In this document: piece by piece, positions 8,027-17,493 of the stretch
How positions within the stretch are numbered: position 1 is the stretch's first letter
Layout of the letters: every line of letters begins with the position of its first letter
Made by a program: the position numbers and the translations under genes
Assembly: GCA_963800865.1 (NCBI GenBank)
Contig: CAWDCL010000002.1
Coordinates: 372,001 to 436,000, forward strand
Direction: 5' to 3'
DNA from: JALOKP01 sp963800865
GTDB taxonomy: Bacteria; Acidobacteriota; Polarisedimenticolia; J045
DNA length: 64,000 bases
Notes under the pieces: model-generated
The model's input: only the letters and a program-made list of their open reading frames with translations
The model's database searches: none
What the model was told of the DNA's origin: nothing

Positions 8027-9290
8027 GCGCGAGGCGGCGGATCTCGTCGTCGTCGGCGCCTCGGAGGTCGTGACCTGCGCGGGCCCCGGCCCGCTCGCGG
8101 GCGCTCTCCAGGGGCGGCTGACGGTCATCGAGGAAGGGGCGATCGCGGCAAAGGACGGCCGCATCGTCTGGGTCGGCCCCGAGACGCGGCTGGCGCGCTC
8201 GGTCGCGGTCGAGCCGGGGGCGACGCGGATCGACGTCGGCGACCGCGCCGTGCTGCCCGGCCTCGTCGATTCCCACACGCACCTCGTCTGGGCCGGCGAC
8301 CGCGCCGACGAGTTCGAGCGGCGCCTGGCCGGCGAGAGCTACTCGGACATTGCAGGTACGGGGGGCGGGATCCTGCGCACGGTCGAGGCCACGCGCGAGG
8401 CGTCCCGTGACGAGCTGGCCGCGGCGGCCGGCGCGCGGATCGACCGGATGGCGCGCTTCGGCGCGACGACCTTCGAGGTGAAGTCGGGCTACGGCCTCGA
8501 CCCGGCCAGCGAGATCAAGCTGCTCGAGGCGGCGCGCGCCGCGGCGCGCACGCGGCCCTACGAGGTCGTGACGACCTTCCTCGGCGCGCACACCTTCCCG
8601 CGCGACGCGCGCGGCTCGGCGCAGGCGCGCCGCCGCTACGTCGACAGCGTCGCGAAGGAGATGATCCCCGAGGTGGCCGCGCGCGGCCTGGCGCGCTTCG
8701 CCGACGTCTTCGTCGACGAGCACGCCTTCAGCCTGGCCGAGGCGCAGATGATCCTGACCGCGGCGAAGCAGGCCGGCCTGGCGATCAAGCTGCACGCCGA
8801 CCAGCTGGCCGACGACGGCACGGCGCAGCTGGCGGCGGAGCTGGGGGCGACCAGCGCCGACCACCTCGAGCACGCCTCCGACCGGGGCCTGGCCGCGATG
8901 GCGGCGGCCGGGACGGTGGCGGTGCTGCTCCCCGCGGCCAGCGCCTTCCTGCGCAACCGGGAGCAGGCTCCCGCGCGGCGGATGATCGAACTGGGGGTGC
9001 CGGTAGCCCTGGCGACCGATCTCAACCCGGGGACGTCACCGTGCGAGTCGCTGCCGCTGGCGATGCAGCTGGGTGCGCTGCTCTACGGGATGACCGTCTC
9101 CGAGGCGATCGTCGCCGCGACGATCAACGCCGCGGCCGCGTGCGGCGTCGCCGACCGCGTCGGCTCGATCGAGAAGGGAAAGCGCTGCGACCTGTTCGTG
9201 CTCGACGCGGCCGACCATCGGCAGCTGCTCTACCAGTTCGGCTCGGCGCGGACGCACATGGTGCTCGCGGGCGGGCGGATCGTCGCCTGA
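8019..9290 (+). CDS. hutI: Imidazolonepropionase
   Basis: A 423-residue amidohydrolase that hydrolyses 4-imidazolone-5-propanoate to N-formimino-L-glutamate in histidine degradation. The metal-binding DSHTHLVWAG, the substrate-loop region SYSDIAGTGGGI, VKSGYGLD, KLHADQLAD with its catalytic/metal histidine, ADHLEHAS, and the ATDLNPGTSP segment specific to HutI are all present. The length is normal. No hutU, hutH or hutG/F is in the window, so the rest of the pathway is unlinked. It overlaps the DivIVA-like gene and probably shares its transcript. Confidence 0.95.
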   Translation: MSEREAADLVVVGASEVVTCAGPGPLAGALQGRLTVIEEGAIAAKDGRIVWVGPETRLARSVAVEPGATRIDVGDRAVLPGLVDSHTHLVWAGDRADEFERRLAGESYSDIAGTGGGILRTVEATREASRDELAAAAGARIDRMARFGATTFEVKSGYGLDPASEIKLLEAARAAARTRPYEVVTTFLGAHTFPRDARGSAQARRRYVDSVAKEMIPEVAARGLARFADVFVDEHAFSLAEAQMILTAAKQAGLAIKLHADQLADDGTAQLAAELGATSADHLEHASDRGLAAMAAAGTVAVLLPAASAFLRNREQAPARRMIELGVPVALATDLNPGTSPCESLPLAMQLGALLYGMTVSEAIVAATINAAAACGVADRVGSIEKGKRCDLFVLDAADHRQLLYQFGSARTHMVLAGGRIVA

Positions 9291-9309
9291 GCGGCGCGCC
9301 GCCCCCGAG

Positions 9310-9675
9310 TTACATCCTGAGGTGCGTGAATTCCTCGTTGAAGTCCCAGACCCACTCGTAGACCTCGAGGTTGATCACGACCCGGTGCTTCATCGTCATC
9401 CGCAGGTCGTTGGGACGGATGTCGAGATCGAGGTCCTTCTTGTCCAGCGGGATCTCCAGCTCCTTGGCCTTGTCGAGGATCGTCTTCATGATCTCGTCGG
9501 TCTTGATCCTCGTCATCGTGCCGGCGTGCTGGACCTGCGCGTCGGCGTAATCGTGCAGCTCGAGCACCGCCATGCGCGTCGGGATCGTGCGGATCGCGAC
9601 GAAGATGCCGGCGGCCATGAGCAGCAGCCAGATGACGACCCCCAGCCGCCCCTCACCTCGTTCGTTGTGCACCAT
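9310..9675 (-). CDS. Small single-pass membrane protein, unknown function (DUF4845-like layout)
   Basis: A 121-residue protein: short charged N-terminus, one transmembrane helix (about residues 11-28, GVVIWLLLMAAGIFVAI) and a soluble C-terminal domain of about 90 residues. The layout and sequence texture (helix followed by IRTIPTRMAVLELHDYADAQ) resemble DUF4845-type proteins of Gram-negative bacteria, but I cannot confirm the family by eye. A good AGGAG site lies upstream of the ATG. It converges with hutI across 19 bases. Confidence 0.7.
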   Translation of the reverse strand: MVHNERGEGRLGVVIWLLLMAAGIFVAIRTIPTRMAVLELHDYADAQVQHAGTMTRIKTDEIMKTILDKAKELEIPLDKKDLDLDIRPNDLRMTMKHRVVINLEVYEWVWDFNEEFTHLRM

Positions 9676-9765
9676 GGACAGGCTCCTCCGGGGCGGTCCC
9701 CCGGGACCCGCGACGGTCCACCGGGAACGGCCTCCTCGGTGAGAATCTAGGAACGGAGGCCGGGG

Positions 9766-10904
9766 ATGACCACGCGGCGGTCGAGGGGGGCGGGAGGCAG
9801 CGGTCCCGGGGCCGGGAATGGCGACCCGGGGGCCGGACCGCTCGGCGACCGCGAGCTGCTGCGGCAGACCTCGCGGACCTTCGCGCTCTCGGTGGAACTG
9901 CTGCCAGCGCGCTTAGGGGGCCGGTCGAGACGGCCTATCTCCTTGCGCGAATTGGCGATACGGTGGCGGACCGGGGGATCGCGCCGACCGCGGCGCGGAT
10001 CGATCAACTGGAACGGCTGCGGGGGCCGTCGCGTTCGTCGGGACAGGTTCGCAATGGGAGGGGCGGCGCGGCCAAGGCCGCGGGGCCCGGCGGCGGCGGG
10101 CTGCTCGCGGAGGGGGGCGGGGACGGGGACGAGCGCGCGACCCGGGCCGAGGCGCAGCTGCTTGCCGGGGCCGAGGGGATCTTCGCACGCCTGGCGCGGC
10201 TTCCCGCGGCCGACCGGGACGACGTGCAGCGGGTCGTCGACCGCCTGCTTGCGACGATGGTCGGCGAGCTGCGCTTCTTCGACGAGGAAGGACGCGCCCG
10301 GGGTGGACTCGCCGCGCTCCCCGACGCCGCCGCGCTGACCGCCTACACCGAGGGGATCGCCGGCTGTGTCGGCGAGTTCTGGACGCGGCTGCTGGTGCGG
10401 CACGCGTCGCCGCGATCGTCGGCGCCGTGGATCGCCGCCCTGATCGTCGAAGGCCGCCGCTACGGCCGCGGCCTGCAGCTGGTCAACGTGCTGCGCGACC
10501 TCCCGCGCGACCTGCGCCGCGGCCGCTGCTTTCTCCCGGCCGACGAGCTGCGCGCACTGGGGCTGACGCCCGCCGAGCTGCTCGATCCCGGCGCGGGCGA
10601 GCGTCTCGCGCCGCTCCTCGCCCGCTGGCAGGCGCGCGCGCGGCGCGGCCTGCTCGCGGGGCTCGCGTATTCGAGCAGGCTGCGCGGCGCGGGCTGGCGC
10701 GTGCGCGCGGCGACGGCGCTGCCGGCGGCGCTGGGGCTGGCGACGCTCCGCGTGCTGGAGGCCGCGCCCGTTGAAGCGCGGCTCGATCCGGACGAGGTGC
10801 TGCGCGTGCCGCGGGCCGAGGTGCGGAGGATCGTGGCGCGCACGGCGGTGCTGGCGCTGCGGCCGCGCTGGATCGCGCGGGCCGCGCGGTCGCCCCGAGG
10901 GTGA
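9766..10904 (+). CDS. Squalene/phytoene synthase-like protein (frameshifted)
   Basis: The N-terminus reads LLRQTSRTFALSVELLPARL, the usual trans-isoprenyl-diphosphate synthase opening. The frame then changes at a G-run near 9915, after which GPVETAYLLARIGDTVADRG (first Asp-rich region) continues in another frame. Downstream, GLQLVNVLRDLPRDLRRGRC and FLPADELRALG form the second prenyl-diphosphate site. The fold condenses two prenyl diphosphates head to head in carotenoid or hopanoid/squalene synthesis. The segment between about 10025 and 10130 is unusually Gly/Arg-rich and may hide two more indels. The break in a homopolymer suggests a sequencing error rather than a pseudogene. No other isoprenoid gene is nearby, so the substrate cannot be assigned. 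Confidence 0.72.
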
Positions 10905-10993
10905 CAGGTCGCGAGCGAGACGCCACCCGGCTTGACCGTCCTGACGCAAGGGACCGAGGTTCCCCTTCGTGGGGCGTTCCCGCGGAGCGGCCG

Positions 10994-12219
10994 GTGATCG
11001 TCGAGCGCACGACCGAAGGGCTCATGGCGCGCCTCGCGCCGCGCGGCGCGGGCCGCTTCGCCGGCGCGGGGTTCCTGGCGCTTGTGGCTCGCCGGCTGGG
11101 CGGTCGGCGAGGCGTTCGCGATCGCGATCCTCGGCGCGCGGCGCCTGGGCGCTCGCGACCGGGCGGCCGTTCGGCAACGCGGGGAGCGCACCCGGACTCG
11201 CCGGCGCGCTCGCGACCGGCGCCTTCCTGCTGGTCTGGCTGACCTTCTGGACGCTCGGCGGGTACCTCGCCGCGCGCGAGCTGCTGCGCCTCGCCTGGTC
11301 CGGGCAGCGGTTCGTGGTCGGCCCGGAGGGCCTGACGCGGATCGAGCGGCTCGGGCCGTTCACGAGCCGGCGCACGTTCGCGCGCGGCGTGCCGCTGCGG
11401 CTCTACCTGCTCGACCGCCCGGGCGCGCTGATGGCCGACGCCGCAGGCGAGCGGGTGGAGCTGACGCGACTCGGGACCGCGGAAGAGCGCGCGGAGCTGC
11501 GACAGGCGATCGCCCGCGAACTGGGGCTGCCGGACGAGCCGGCCGAGGCGAGCGAGCCTGCCGCGCTCCCGCGCGGCTGGGAGGCGCTGATCGACCCCGA
11601 GGGGCGCCGCGTGCTGGTGCGCGATCTCGAGGCGCGGCGCAAGCTGGCGTTGACACTGACCGTGCTGACGGCGCTCGCGGGCACGGCGACCGCGGCGCTG
11701 GCCTGGCGGGGACAGGACGACGGCGACGCGCTCGTTCCCGCGGCGATGGCGGCCGCGCTGACGATCGGCCTCGCGCTGATGCAGCAGCGGCTGGCGCGGA
11801 CGCGCCCGGAGTGGCGCCTCGATTCGGGGCGGCTCGTCCTGCGGCGGCGCGGGCCGTCCGGGGCGAAGGACCTGTTCGAGGCGGCGTCGCTCGAGATCGC
11901 GGAGAGCCGTGACGACGACGGCGACGCCTGGTACGAGCTGGTCGCGCTGGCGGCCGGCGCGCCGGCGGGCGCGTCGGCGGTTGTGCGCCCGGGCCGCCGG
12001 CGCGAGCGCCGCACCGTGATCCGCGAGCTTCACGACCCGCGCCCGGTGCGCGCCTTCGGCGCCTGGCTGGCCCGCGAGACGCACCTCCCGCTCGCCGATC
12101 GCTCCACGAGCGAAGGCCGCGCGGCCGAGCTGCGCGAGCTGAAGCAGCAGCTGGCCGCGAGCGGGCGGCTCGGAGCCTGGGCGGCGCGGCTGCTGGAGCG
12201 GGCCGAGCCCCGGCAGTGA
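10994..12219 (+). CDS. Membrane protein of unknown function (two frameshifts near the N-terminus)
   Basis: From GTG at 10994 the reading is IVERTTEGLMARLAPRGAG; it shifts near 11078 to WLAGWAVGEAFAIAILG and again near 11140 to ALATGRPFGNAGSA, then stays open to 12219. Restored, it is about 410 residues. It has an N-terminal hydrophobic pair (the second helix around LLVWLTFWTLGGYLA), a soluble stretch with VGPEGLTRIERLGPF that recalls bacterial PH-like domains, a second pair of helices (TLTVLTALAGTATAALAW; MAAALTIGLALM) and a charged C-terminal helix. I do not recognise a family. It follows the synthase-like gene by 89 bases in the same direction. Confidence 0.6.
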
Positions 12220-12259
12220 GCGTGGCGGGCGCCCTGCCGCGGCGCGAGGACGAGGGCCG

Positions 12260-13392
12260 TCAGCCGGGAACCGTCAGCAGGTAGACCGCGAACGACGCCA
12301 GCCAGTGCTCCCCTTCGTAATGGCCGCTGGCGACGCGTGCCAGGCCCGAGGCGGCGTGCGCGTCGGCCAGCTTGAGCAGCCGCGCGCGCCGCGGGTCGGC
12401 GGCCGGCAGCGCCGAGGCGATCCCGCGCATCGTCCAGGCGCGGACGAGGTTCAGGCCGTCGAGGTGGACGATCTTCCCGTCGGTCGGGTCGGTCACCTGC
12501 GCCGGGCGCTCGAGGTTGCCGAGGCTCGCCGTCGCAGCCCCGGCAGGAAGCGGTCGAGCCACGCCGAGAACTCCGCCGGCGGCAGGACGCGCCGCATCAG
12601 GTCGGCCTCGAGCAGGCAGGGGGAGAAGAAGTCCTCGCCGCCCGGCTCGTAGGTGACGGGGCAGGCGGCGTCGGCGAGGTAGTACGCGCGGCTGCGCTCG
12701 ACGACGAGCCGCTCGAGCTTCGCGTCGCCCACCGCGCGCGCGTAGTCGAGCGCGAAGGCCAGCGCGAAGGCGGTGTTCGGGTGAACGCCGGAGCGGACCG
12801 GGTAGGACAGCTTAGGGAGGTAGGCCGACAGCCGCTCGACGATCGCGCGCTCGAGCGGCGCGACCTGCTGCGCCCACGCCCGGGCCTGCGGGTCGTCCCA
12901 CGTGCGCAGCTCGATCGCGAGGCGCAGCAGCCAGGCCCAGCCGTACGGCCGCTCGAACAGCTTCTGGTCGGGCTCCGAGAAGAAGGCGATCTCGCCCGCG
13001 ATCCGCTCCGCGGTGAAGTGCGCGGCCAGCGCGACGCGCGCGTCGGCGGCGAAGGGCTGATCCGGGTAGAGCCGCGCCAGCCGGACCAGCATCCAGTGGC
13101 CGTGCGCGGCGCTGTGCCAGTCGAAGCAGCCGTAGAAGACGGGGTGATCGGCGCGCGGCGCGCGGACCGACTCGGCGGAGGTCAGCACGCGCTCCGACTT
13201 GTAGGGCCAGGGCCGGTCGATGCAGGCCAGCGCGAGCTGCGCGTAGCGGGCGGCGTTGGCGGGGTCGAGGACGGGCGGCGCAGGCGCAGCCGACGGGGCA
13301 GGGGCGGGGACGGCGGCCGGCGGGGGCGCCACCGGCGCGGCCGGAGTCGCCGCGGCCGCCGCGAGGAGCGCGACGATCAGCAGGGTGCTCAT
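12260..13392 (-). CDS. DUF2891 family secreted protein (one frameshift)
   Basis: It begins with MSTLLIVALLAAAAATPAAP, a probable signal peptide with a Pro/Ala linker. The body matches the DUF2891 family: HPVFYGCFDWHSAAHGHWML, ELRTWDD, GVHPNTAFALAFALDYAR, and after a shift near 12545 DGKIVHLDGLNLVRAW followed by EGEHWLASFAVYLL. The family is an alpha/alpha-barrel of unknown activity, probably glycoside-related. The shift occurs between WLDRFLPG and ATASLGNLERPAQ and is a single base, so the product is likely intact in the cell (about 375 residues). The ATG at 13392 is chosen over an upstream one at 13419 because the signal peptide starts there. Confidence 0.72.
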
Positions 13393-13523
13393 GGCGGGAT
13401 TATCGCCGACAGACGGCAAGCCCCGGACGTCTGCAGCGCCCCACGAAATTCACACACTCAAAGTCAGGTTTTCAGGGTATCGGCGGAACGGTCGAGAGAC
13501 CTGCGGCCGGGCTCTCTGTCCGC

Positions 13524-14696
13524 TCACAGCCAGCCCTCTCCCGGCTCGCTCACCGGCGATGCCACCGCGACGCGATCCAGCGGGTACGATTGCGCAGCGC
13601 GGCAGAAGATCGTCCGGCTTCGCACGGAGCGCTCCGGAAGGGCCTGGGCAACGCGCTCGAGCGCCGCGGCGTCACGCGCGTCGGGACGCTCCGTCCACTT
13701 CGCATCGGCGAGGTGGAAGACGCCGCCCCGGTGCCGCAGGAAGTCGGCCTCGCGGACGCGGTCACGCCAGAAGTTCAGTTCCCAGCCACCGTGGGCGTTG
13801 AGCTGTCGGCGGCGCAATTCCGCGAAGACCAGGCTCTCCCACAGCGGGCCCGCGAACGGCGATTCGGACAACTCCTCGGTCGCGCGCAGACCGCACAGGA
13901 ACGCCGCGAGGCCAGTGTCCGCAGGGTACAGCTTGGGGCTCTTCACCAGCGAGCGGGTACGGTTCGAGAACCAGGGCTCGAGCAGCACGGCGAGGCCCGC
14001 GGCCTGCAGCGCCGAGAGCCACCCAGCGGCGGTCGGGCCGGTGATCCCGACGTCGCGTGCGAGCTCGGCGCGGTTGAGCAACTGCGCAGAGCGGAGCGCG
14101 CAGGCGCGCACGAAGCGTTCGAAGTCCCGCAGGCTGGTGACCTGGAGCATCTGTCGCAGGTCGCGCTCCAGGTAGGTTGCGAGGTAGGAGCGATGGAACG
14201 CGGACGCATCGAGATCGGGCTTCTCGTAAAGTTCGGGGAACCCCCCCCGCACGAGGTACTGCTCGATCGGCATCGCCGGCAGCGCCCGCGACACCTCGGT
14301 CCAGGAGAGCGGCTCGAGCGCGAGGATCTCGGTGCGTCCCGCCAGCGAGTCGGAGACCGACTTCATCAACGCGAAACTCTGCGAGCCGGTCAGGACGAAC
14401 TGCCCGCAGGCCTGCCGGTCGGCGTCGACGACCGCCTTGAGATGCCGGAACAGGCCCGGCGCGTACTGCACTTCGTCCACGACCAGCGGTGGCGGGTGCC
14501 GCTTCAGGAACGCCCCGGGATCGCGCTCCGCGTGCTCGGCCTCGCTCGGCAGGTCGAGTGAGACGAAGCCGAAGTCCCCGAAGAGACGGCGGACCAGAGT
14601 CGTCTTGCCGGTCTGGCGAGGGCCGGTGAGAACGACGACCGGTCGCTGCCTAACCATCTGCAAAACAAGAGGTTCTATGGCCCTCTCAATCCACAT
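13524..14696 (-). CDS. AAA+ ATPase with C-terminal DUF4143 domain
   Basis: A 390-residue cytoplasmic protein. The Walker A is LTGPRQTGKTTLVRRL (about 23-38), the Walker B region is PPLVVDEVQYAPGLF, and sensor-like FVLTGSQSF follows. The C-terminal half is DUF4143, with the LVRGGFPELYE and nuclease-like ELNFWRDRVREADFL stretch that ends many of these proteins. The family is widely transferred between bacteria and its function is unsettled. The flanks at 14640-14750 are conspicuously AT-rich compared with the window, and the gene has a strong promoter of its own with the ATG close to the expected +1, all consistent with acquisition by transfer. Confidence 0.87.
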   Translation of the reverse strand: MWIERAIEPLVLQMVRQRPVVVLTGPRQTGKTTLVRRLFGDFGFVSLDLPSEAEHAERDPGAFLKRHPPPLVVDEVQYAPGLFRHLKAVVDADRQACGQFVLTGSQSFALMKSVSDSLAGRTEILALEPLSWTEVSRALPAMPIEQYLVRGGFPELYEKPDLDASAFHRSYLATYLERDLRQMLQVTSLRDFERFVRACALRSAQLLNRAELARDVGITGPTAAGWLSALQAAGLAVLLEPWFSNRTRSLVKSPKLYPADTGLAAFLCGLRATEELSESPFAGPLWESLVFAELRRRQLNAHGGWELNFWRDRVREADFLRHRGGVFHLADAKWTERPDARDAAALERVAQALPERSVRSRTIFCRAAQSYPLDRVAVASPVSEPGEGWL

Positions 14697-14703
14697 CGAA
14701 CAA

Positions 14704-14734
14704 ATTGTAAGGTCACGAACTAAGAAAATGTCAA
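14704..14734 (-). promoter_or_regulatory. sigma70-type promoter of the DUF4143 ATPase, probably giving a leaderless mRNA
   Basis: On the minus strand a perfect TTGACA (14734-14729) is followed by a 19-base spacer and TACAAT (14709-14704), five of six matches to the -10 consensus. The ATG lies at 14696-14694, seven bases past the -10, so transcription should begin at or next to the start codon. No ribosome binding site precedes that ATG. Confidence 0.55.
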
Positions 14735-14753
14735 GTCGATGAAAAATAGCGAC

Positions 14754-16655
14754 TTACGGCGACGGATTTCCCAGCGCCGGGTACTCCGTCCCGCCGGCGT
14801 CCACGGCGAACACGCGGTAGAACGCCACCGCCGGCGCGGCCGCATCGGTCCACGCGGTCGCGGTCCCGGCGTTGGTCCCGGTCGCGGCGAGGAACGCCGC
14901 GGGGGGAGCCGACGCCGTGCGACGGACCGCGTATCGCGCGGCCCCCGCGACCGCGCCCCACGCGAGGCGCACCGACGTCCCCTGGCGCGTCACGGTGAGC
15001 GACGGGGTCGCCAGCGCCGCCGCCGGCGGCTGCACCGTGACCAGCACCAGCTGCGAGCCCGAGCGCTGCCCCCGCTCGTCCACGGCCCGCGCCGCGATCC
15101 AGTGCGGCCCGGCGGGCAGCGCCAGGTCGAGCGTGAAGTCCTCCAGGAAGCCGTCGATCGTGCCGTCGGCCGGGACGGCGGTGAGCGCGCTCCACGGCCC
15201 GTCGTCGACGCTGATCTCGACGGCCGCGAGGCGCACGACGCTGAAGTCGGCGTGGGTCGTCGAGTAGCCCGGGTTGTGCGTGGCCAGCCGCAGGATCCGC
15301 GCGGCGCCTGCGAGGCGCGCCCGGCCCCCCGGCACGGGCGACGAGCTGTCGATCGCCAGCGCGATCTCCGGCGGCACGTCGGAGACGTCGGGGGTGCCAT
15401 CCGCGTCGGTGTCGTATGTCCCGGCCTGGCGCCGCGTCGCGTCGCAGGCGACGGCGACGTTGTTGCGCATCACGCAGGTCGTATCGGTCGGGCAGGGAGT
15501 GCAGCCGGTCGAGCCGGAGGCGCAGACCTGGCAGTTGTCGTTGAGCCCGTCGAGATAGCCGGCGTGCGCGGTGCAGGTGCAGGCCGAGCCGTAGTACTCG
15601 TCGAGCGCGAAGAACGAGTGGTGCAGCTCGTGCAGCAGCACCATGTGGAACCGCGAGATCCCCCAGCCGTCGTTGGAGTAGGTCAGCACGATGTGCGGGC
15701 CGCCGAGGTAGGCGTAGCCGAAGCGGCCGTCGGTGAACTTGCCGTCGGCGTCGGCGCCCGAGGCGCCCGCGTTGCCGCCGGTGTGGGCGACGAAGACGCT
15801 GACCGCCCAGTCGGCGCCGTCGGCGATCCGCGTGGCGTCGGCGAAGCGGCGCGTCAGGACCGTGCGGTGCACGTACGGGTCGGCGTATCCCAGCCGGCCC
15901 ATCACCTCGCGCACCCAGACGTCCTCGCCCGTGGTCCCGCTCGTCGCGGCCGCGCGGTTGATCGGCTCGGTGCCGGTGCGCGCCACCGCGTCGGTCCGGC
16001 CGGTGACCATGTGGACGACGAACGAGAGCTGCGCGGCGGGGTAGAGCGCGGCCGCATTGGCCGCGAACTGCATCACGTTCGAGAGGACCTGGCTCTCCTG
16101 GTCGAGCGTCCAGTTGTAGACGTTCGGGTCGACCGAGCCGTCGCTCTCGAGCAGGAAGAGGGTCAGCGAGATCGTCCCGGCGATGAACTCGCTGGTGTTG
16201 TCCCAGCGCGCGCCGTAGGGGCGGCCGTCGAGGCCGCTCTCGTCGGCGGGGGTGCGGAAGCGACCGGTCTCGGCGGGCGGCGGCTCGAGCGCGTCGTGGA
16301 TCAGCGGATCGCCGTCGGGCGGGGCCGAGAGGGTGCCGCGCACCGGCGTCTTCAGGCGGTTCCACGCCGCGGCGGCGAGGCGCTGCGGCTCGGGGAGCGC
16401 GGGGACCTCCTCACCGGTGAGTGCGTCGCGCGAGCCGGCGGCGACGCGCGGGTCGGCGGCCAGCGCGGCCAGCGCGGCATCGGGGCCGGCGACGAGCGCC
16501 GTCGACGCACCGGGGAAGAGGGCGACGACGCGGGCGCCCGCGGCCGAGACGATCGTGCGGACCTCGCCGGGCGAGGCGTCCTGGAAGATCAGCAGCGCGG
16601 TGGCGTCGGCTGCGGCGGCGGCGGGAGCGAGCCCGGTCACGACCACCACAGACAC
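14754..16655 (-). CDS. Secreted zinc metalloprotease, M64 (IgA peptidase)-like, with C-terminal FN3-like domain
   Basis: About 633 residues. A zinc site LLHELHHSFFALDEYYG matches the HExxHxxxxLxDEY layout of peptidase family M64, with His replacing the usual Gly before the second zinc His. It is followed by a Cys-rich loop (CTCTAHAGY, CQVCASGSTGC, CTPCPTDTTCVM) probably closed by disulfides. Residues about 430-540 look like a beta-sandwich and the C-terminus (SLTVTRQGTSVRLAWGAV) is fibronectin-type-III-like. The only in-frame start is GTG at 16655, but upstream codons extend the hydrophobic stretch (FAIAFAVSVVVVTGLAPA), so the real signal peptide probably starts near 16737 across a frameshift. 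It is exported, perhaps to the cell surface. Confidence 0.75.
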   Translation of the reverse strand: MSVVVVTGLAPAAAAADATALLIFQDASPGEVRTIVSAAGARVVALFPGASTALVAGPDAALAALAADPRVAAGSRDALTGEEVPALPEPQRLAAAAWNRLKTPVRGTLSAPPDGDPLIHDALEPPPAETGRFRTPADESGLDGRPYGARWDNTSEFIAGTISLTLFLLESDGSVDPNVYNWTLDQESQVLSNVMQFAANAAALYPAAQLSFVVHMVTGRTDAVARTGTEPINRAAATSGTTGEDVWVREVMGRLGYADPYVHRTVLTRRFADATRIADGADWAVSVFVAHTGGNAGASGADADGKFTDGRFGYAYLGGPHIVLTYSNDGWGISRFHMVLLHELHHSFFALDEYYGSACTCTAHAGYLDGLNDNCQVCASGSTGCTPCPTDTTCVMRNNVAVACDATRRQAGTYDTDADGTPDVSDVPPEIALAIDSSSPVPGGRARLAGAARILRLATHNPGYSTTHADFSVVRLAAVEISVDDGPWSALTAVPADGTIDGFLEDFTLDLALPAGPHWIAARAVDERGQRSGSQLVLVTVQPPAAALATPSLTVTRQGTSVRLAWGAVAGAARYAVRRTASAPPAAFLAATGTNAGTATAWTDAAAPAVAFYRVFAVDAGGTEYPALGNPSP

Positions 16656-16880
16656 GGCGAACGCGATCGCGAACGCGCGCGATCCGTGCGGCGGCCGAAG
16701 CGGCGCCGCGGGCGAGCGGGAAATGGAGAAGCCCCACTTGGCCGAATATGGTCCGGACGAGAAACCGGGCTACAGCGGCTGTCCAGCCTTGCCCGGGGAG
16801 TTTCGTGCGGGTCCGCGCGCCGAGACGCTCCAGTGCCGGGCGGCAGGAGTACGATCGTGCTCCCTGGGGAGGATCGGATC

Positions 16881-17486
16881 ATGTCGAGAAACGCGCAGAT
16901 TGCGGCCCTCGCGCTGCTCATCGTCACGCTCGCCCCGGCAGCGGCGCTCGCCGGCGGCAACGCGAACTTCACGATCGGCTTTCGTGATCTCGGCAGCGAC
17001 TGGTCCCCGCTCGACAGCCAGCTGATGCTCGGCGCCACGGTCGACTGGGGGATGGACGACTGGCCGGTGCACCTGGCGTGGGGGCTCAACGCGTCGGCCG
17101 ACAGCCAGGAGAACATCTACGGATATGGGCCCTGGAAGACCTCCGCGGCGTACGCGGAGCTCTCCTTCGGTGCGCTCTGGCTCCCGATCCGCGACAAGGC
17201 GGTCCGGCCCTACCTCGGCGCCGGGATCGCCAGCGTTGCGGTGGCCTACGAGGAGGAGGCGTTCGGGAGGACCGTCGACGACGACGACCAGGACTTCACC
17301 TACTACGCCAACGCGGGGATCTACTGGAGGCTCGGCCCGCGCTTCAACCTCGGGCATCGACCTCCGCTACGGCGGGGCGACGGAGTTCGACGTCTCCGTC
17401 TCGTCGAAGTTGGCGAGGACAGCATCAAGAAGGACGGCGGCTACTTCGCCTATTCGCTGCTGCTCGGGTTCGGCTGGGGCAAGTGA
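16881..17486 (+). CDS. Outer-membrane beta-barrel protein (two compensating frameshifts)
   Basis: A signal peptide (about 1-25, ending PAAALAGG) precedes alternating beta strands typical of a small barrel of about 200 residues: HLAWGLNASADS, SFGALWLPIRDKAVRPYLGAG, YANAGIYWRLGPRFNLG. Between about 17353 and 17412 the frame leaves and returns. The displaced reading GIDLRYGGATEFDVSVSS is clearly the genuine strand, after which EDSIKKDGGYFAYSLLLGFG resumes. Two opposite one-base indels 60 bases apart are strong evidence of sequence error. The ATG at 16881 has a GGAGGA site ten bases upstream. No function beyond the barrel can be read. Confidence 0.7.
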   Translation: MSRNAQIAALALLIVTLAPAAALAGGNANFTIGFRDLGSDWSPLDSQLMLGATVDWGMDDWPVHLAWGLNASADSQENIYGYGPWKTSAAYAELSFGALWLPIRDKAVRPYLGAGIASVAVAYEEEAFGRTVDDDDQDFTYYANAGIYWRLGPRFNLGHRPPLRRGDGVRRLRLVEVGEDSIKKDGGYFAYSLLLGFGWGK

Positions 17487-17493
17487 CGCGCGC

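Noticed and set aside
13524..14750. Insertion sequence or prophage boundary around the DUF4143 gene
   Set aside because: The flanks are AT-rich, but I see no terminal inverted repeats, target-site duplication, transposase or integrase.
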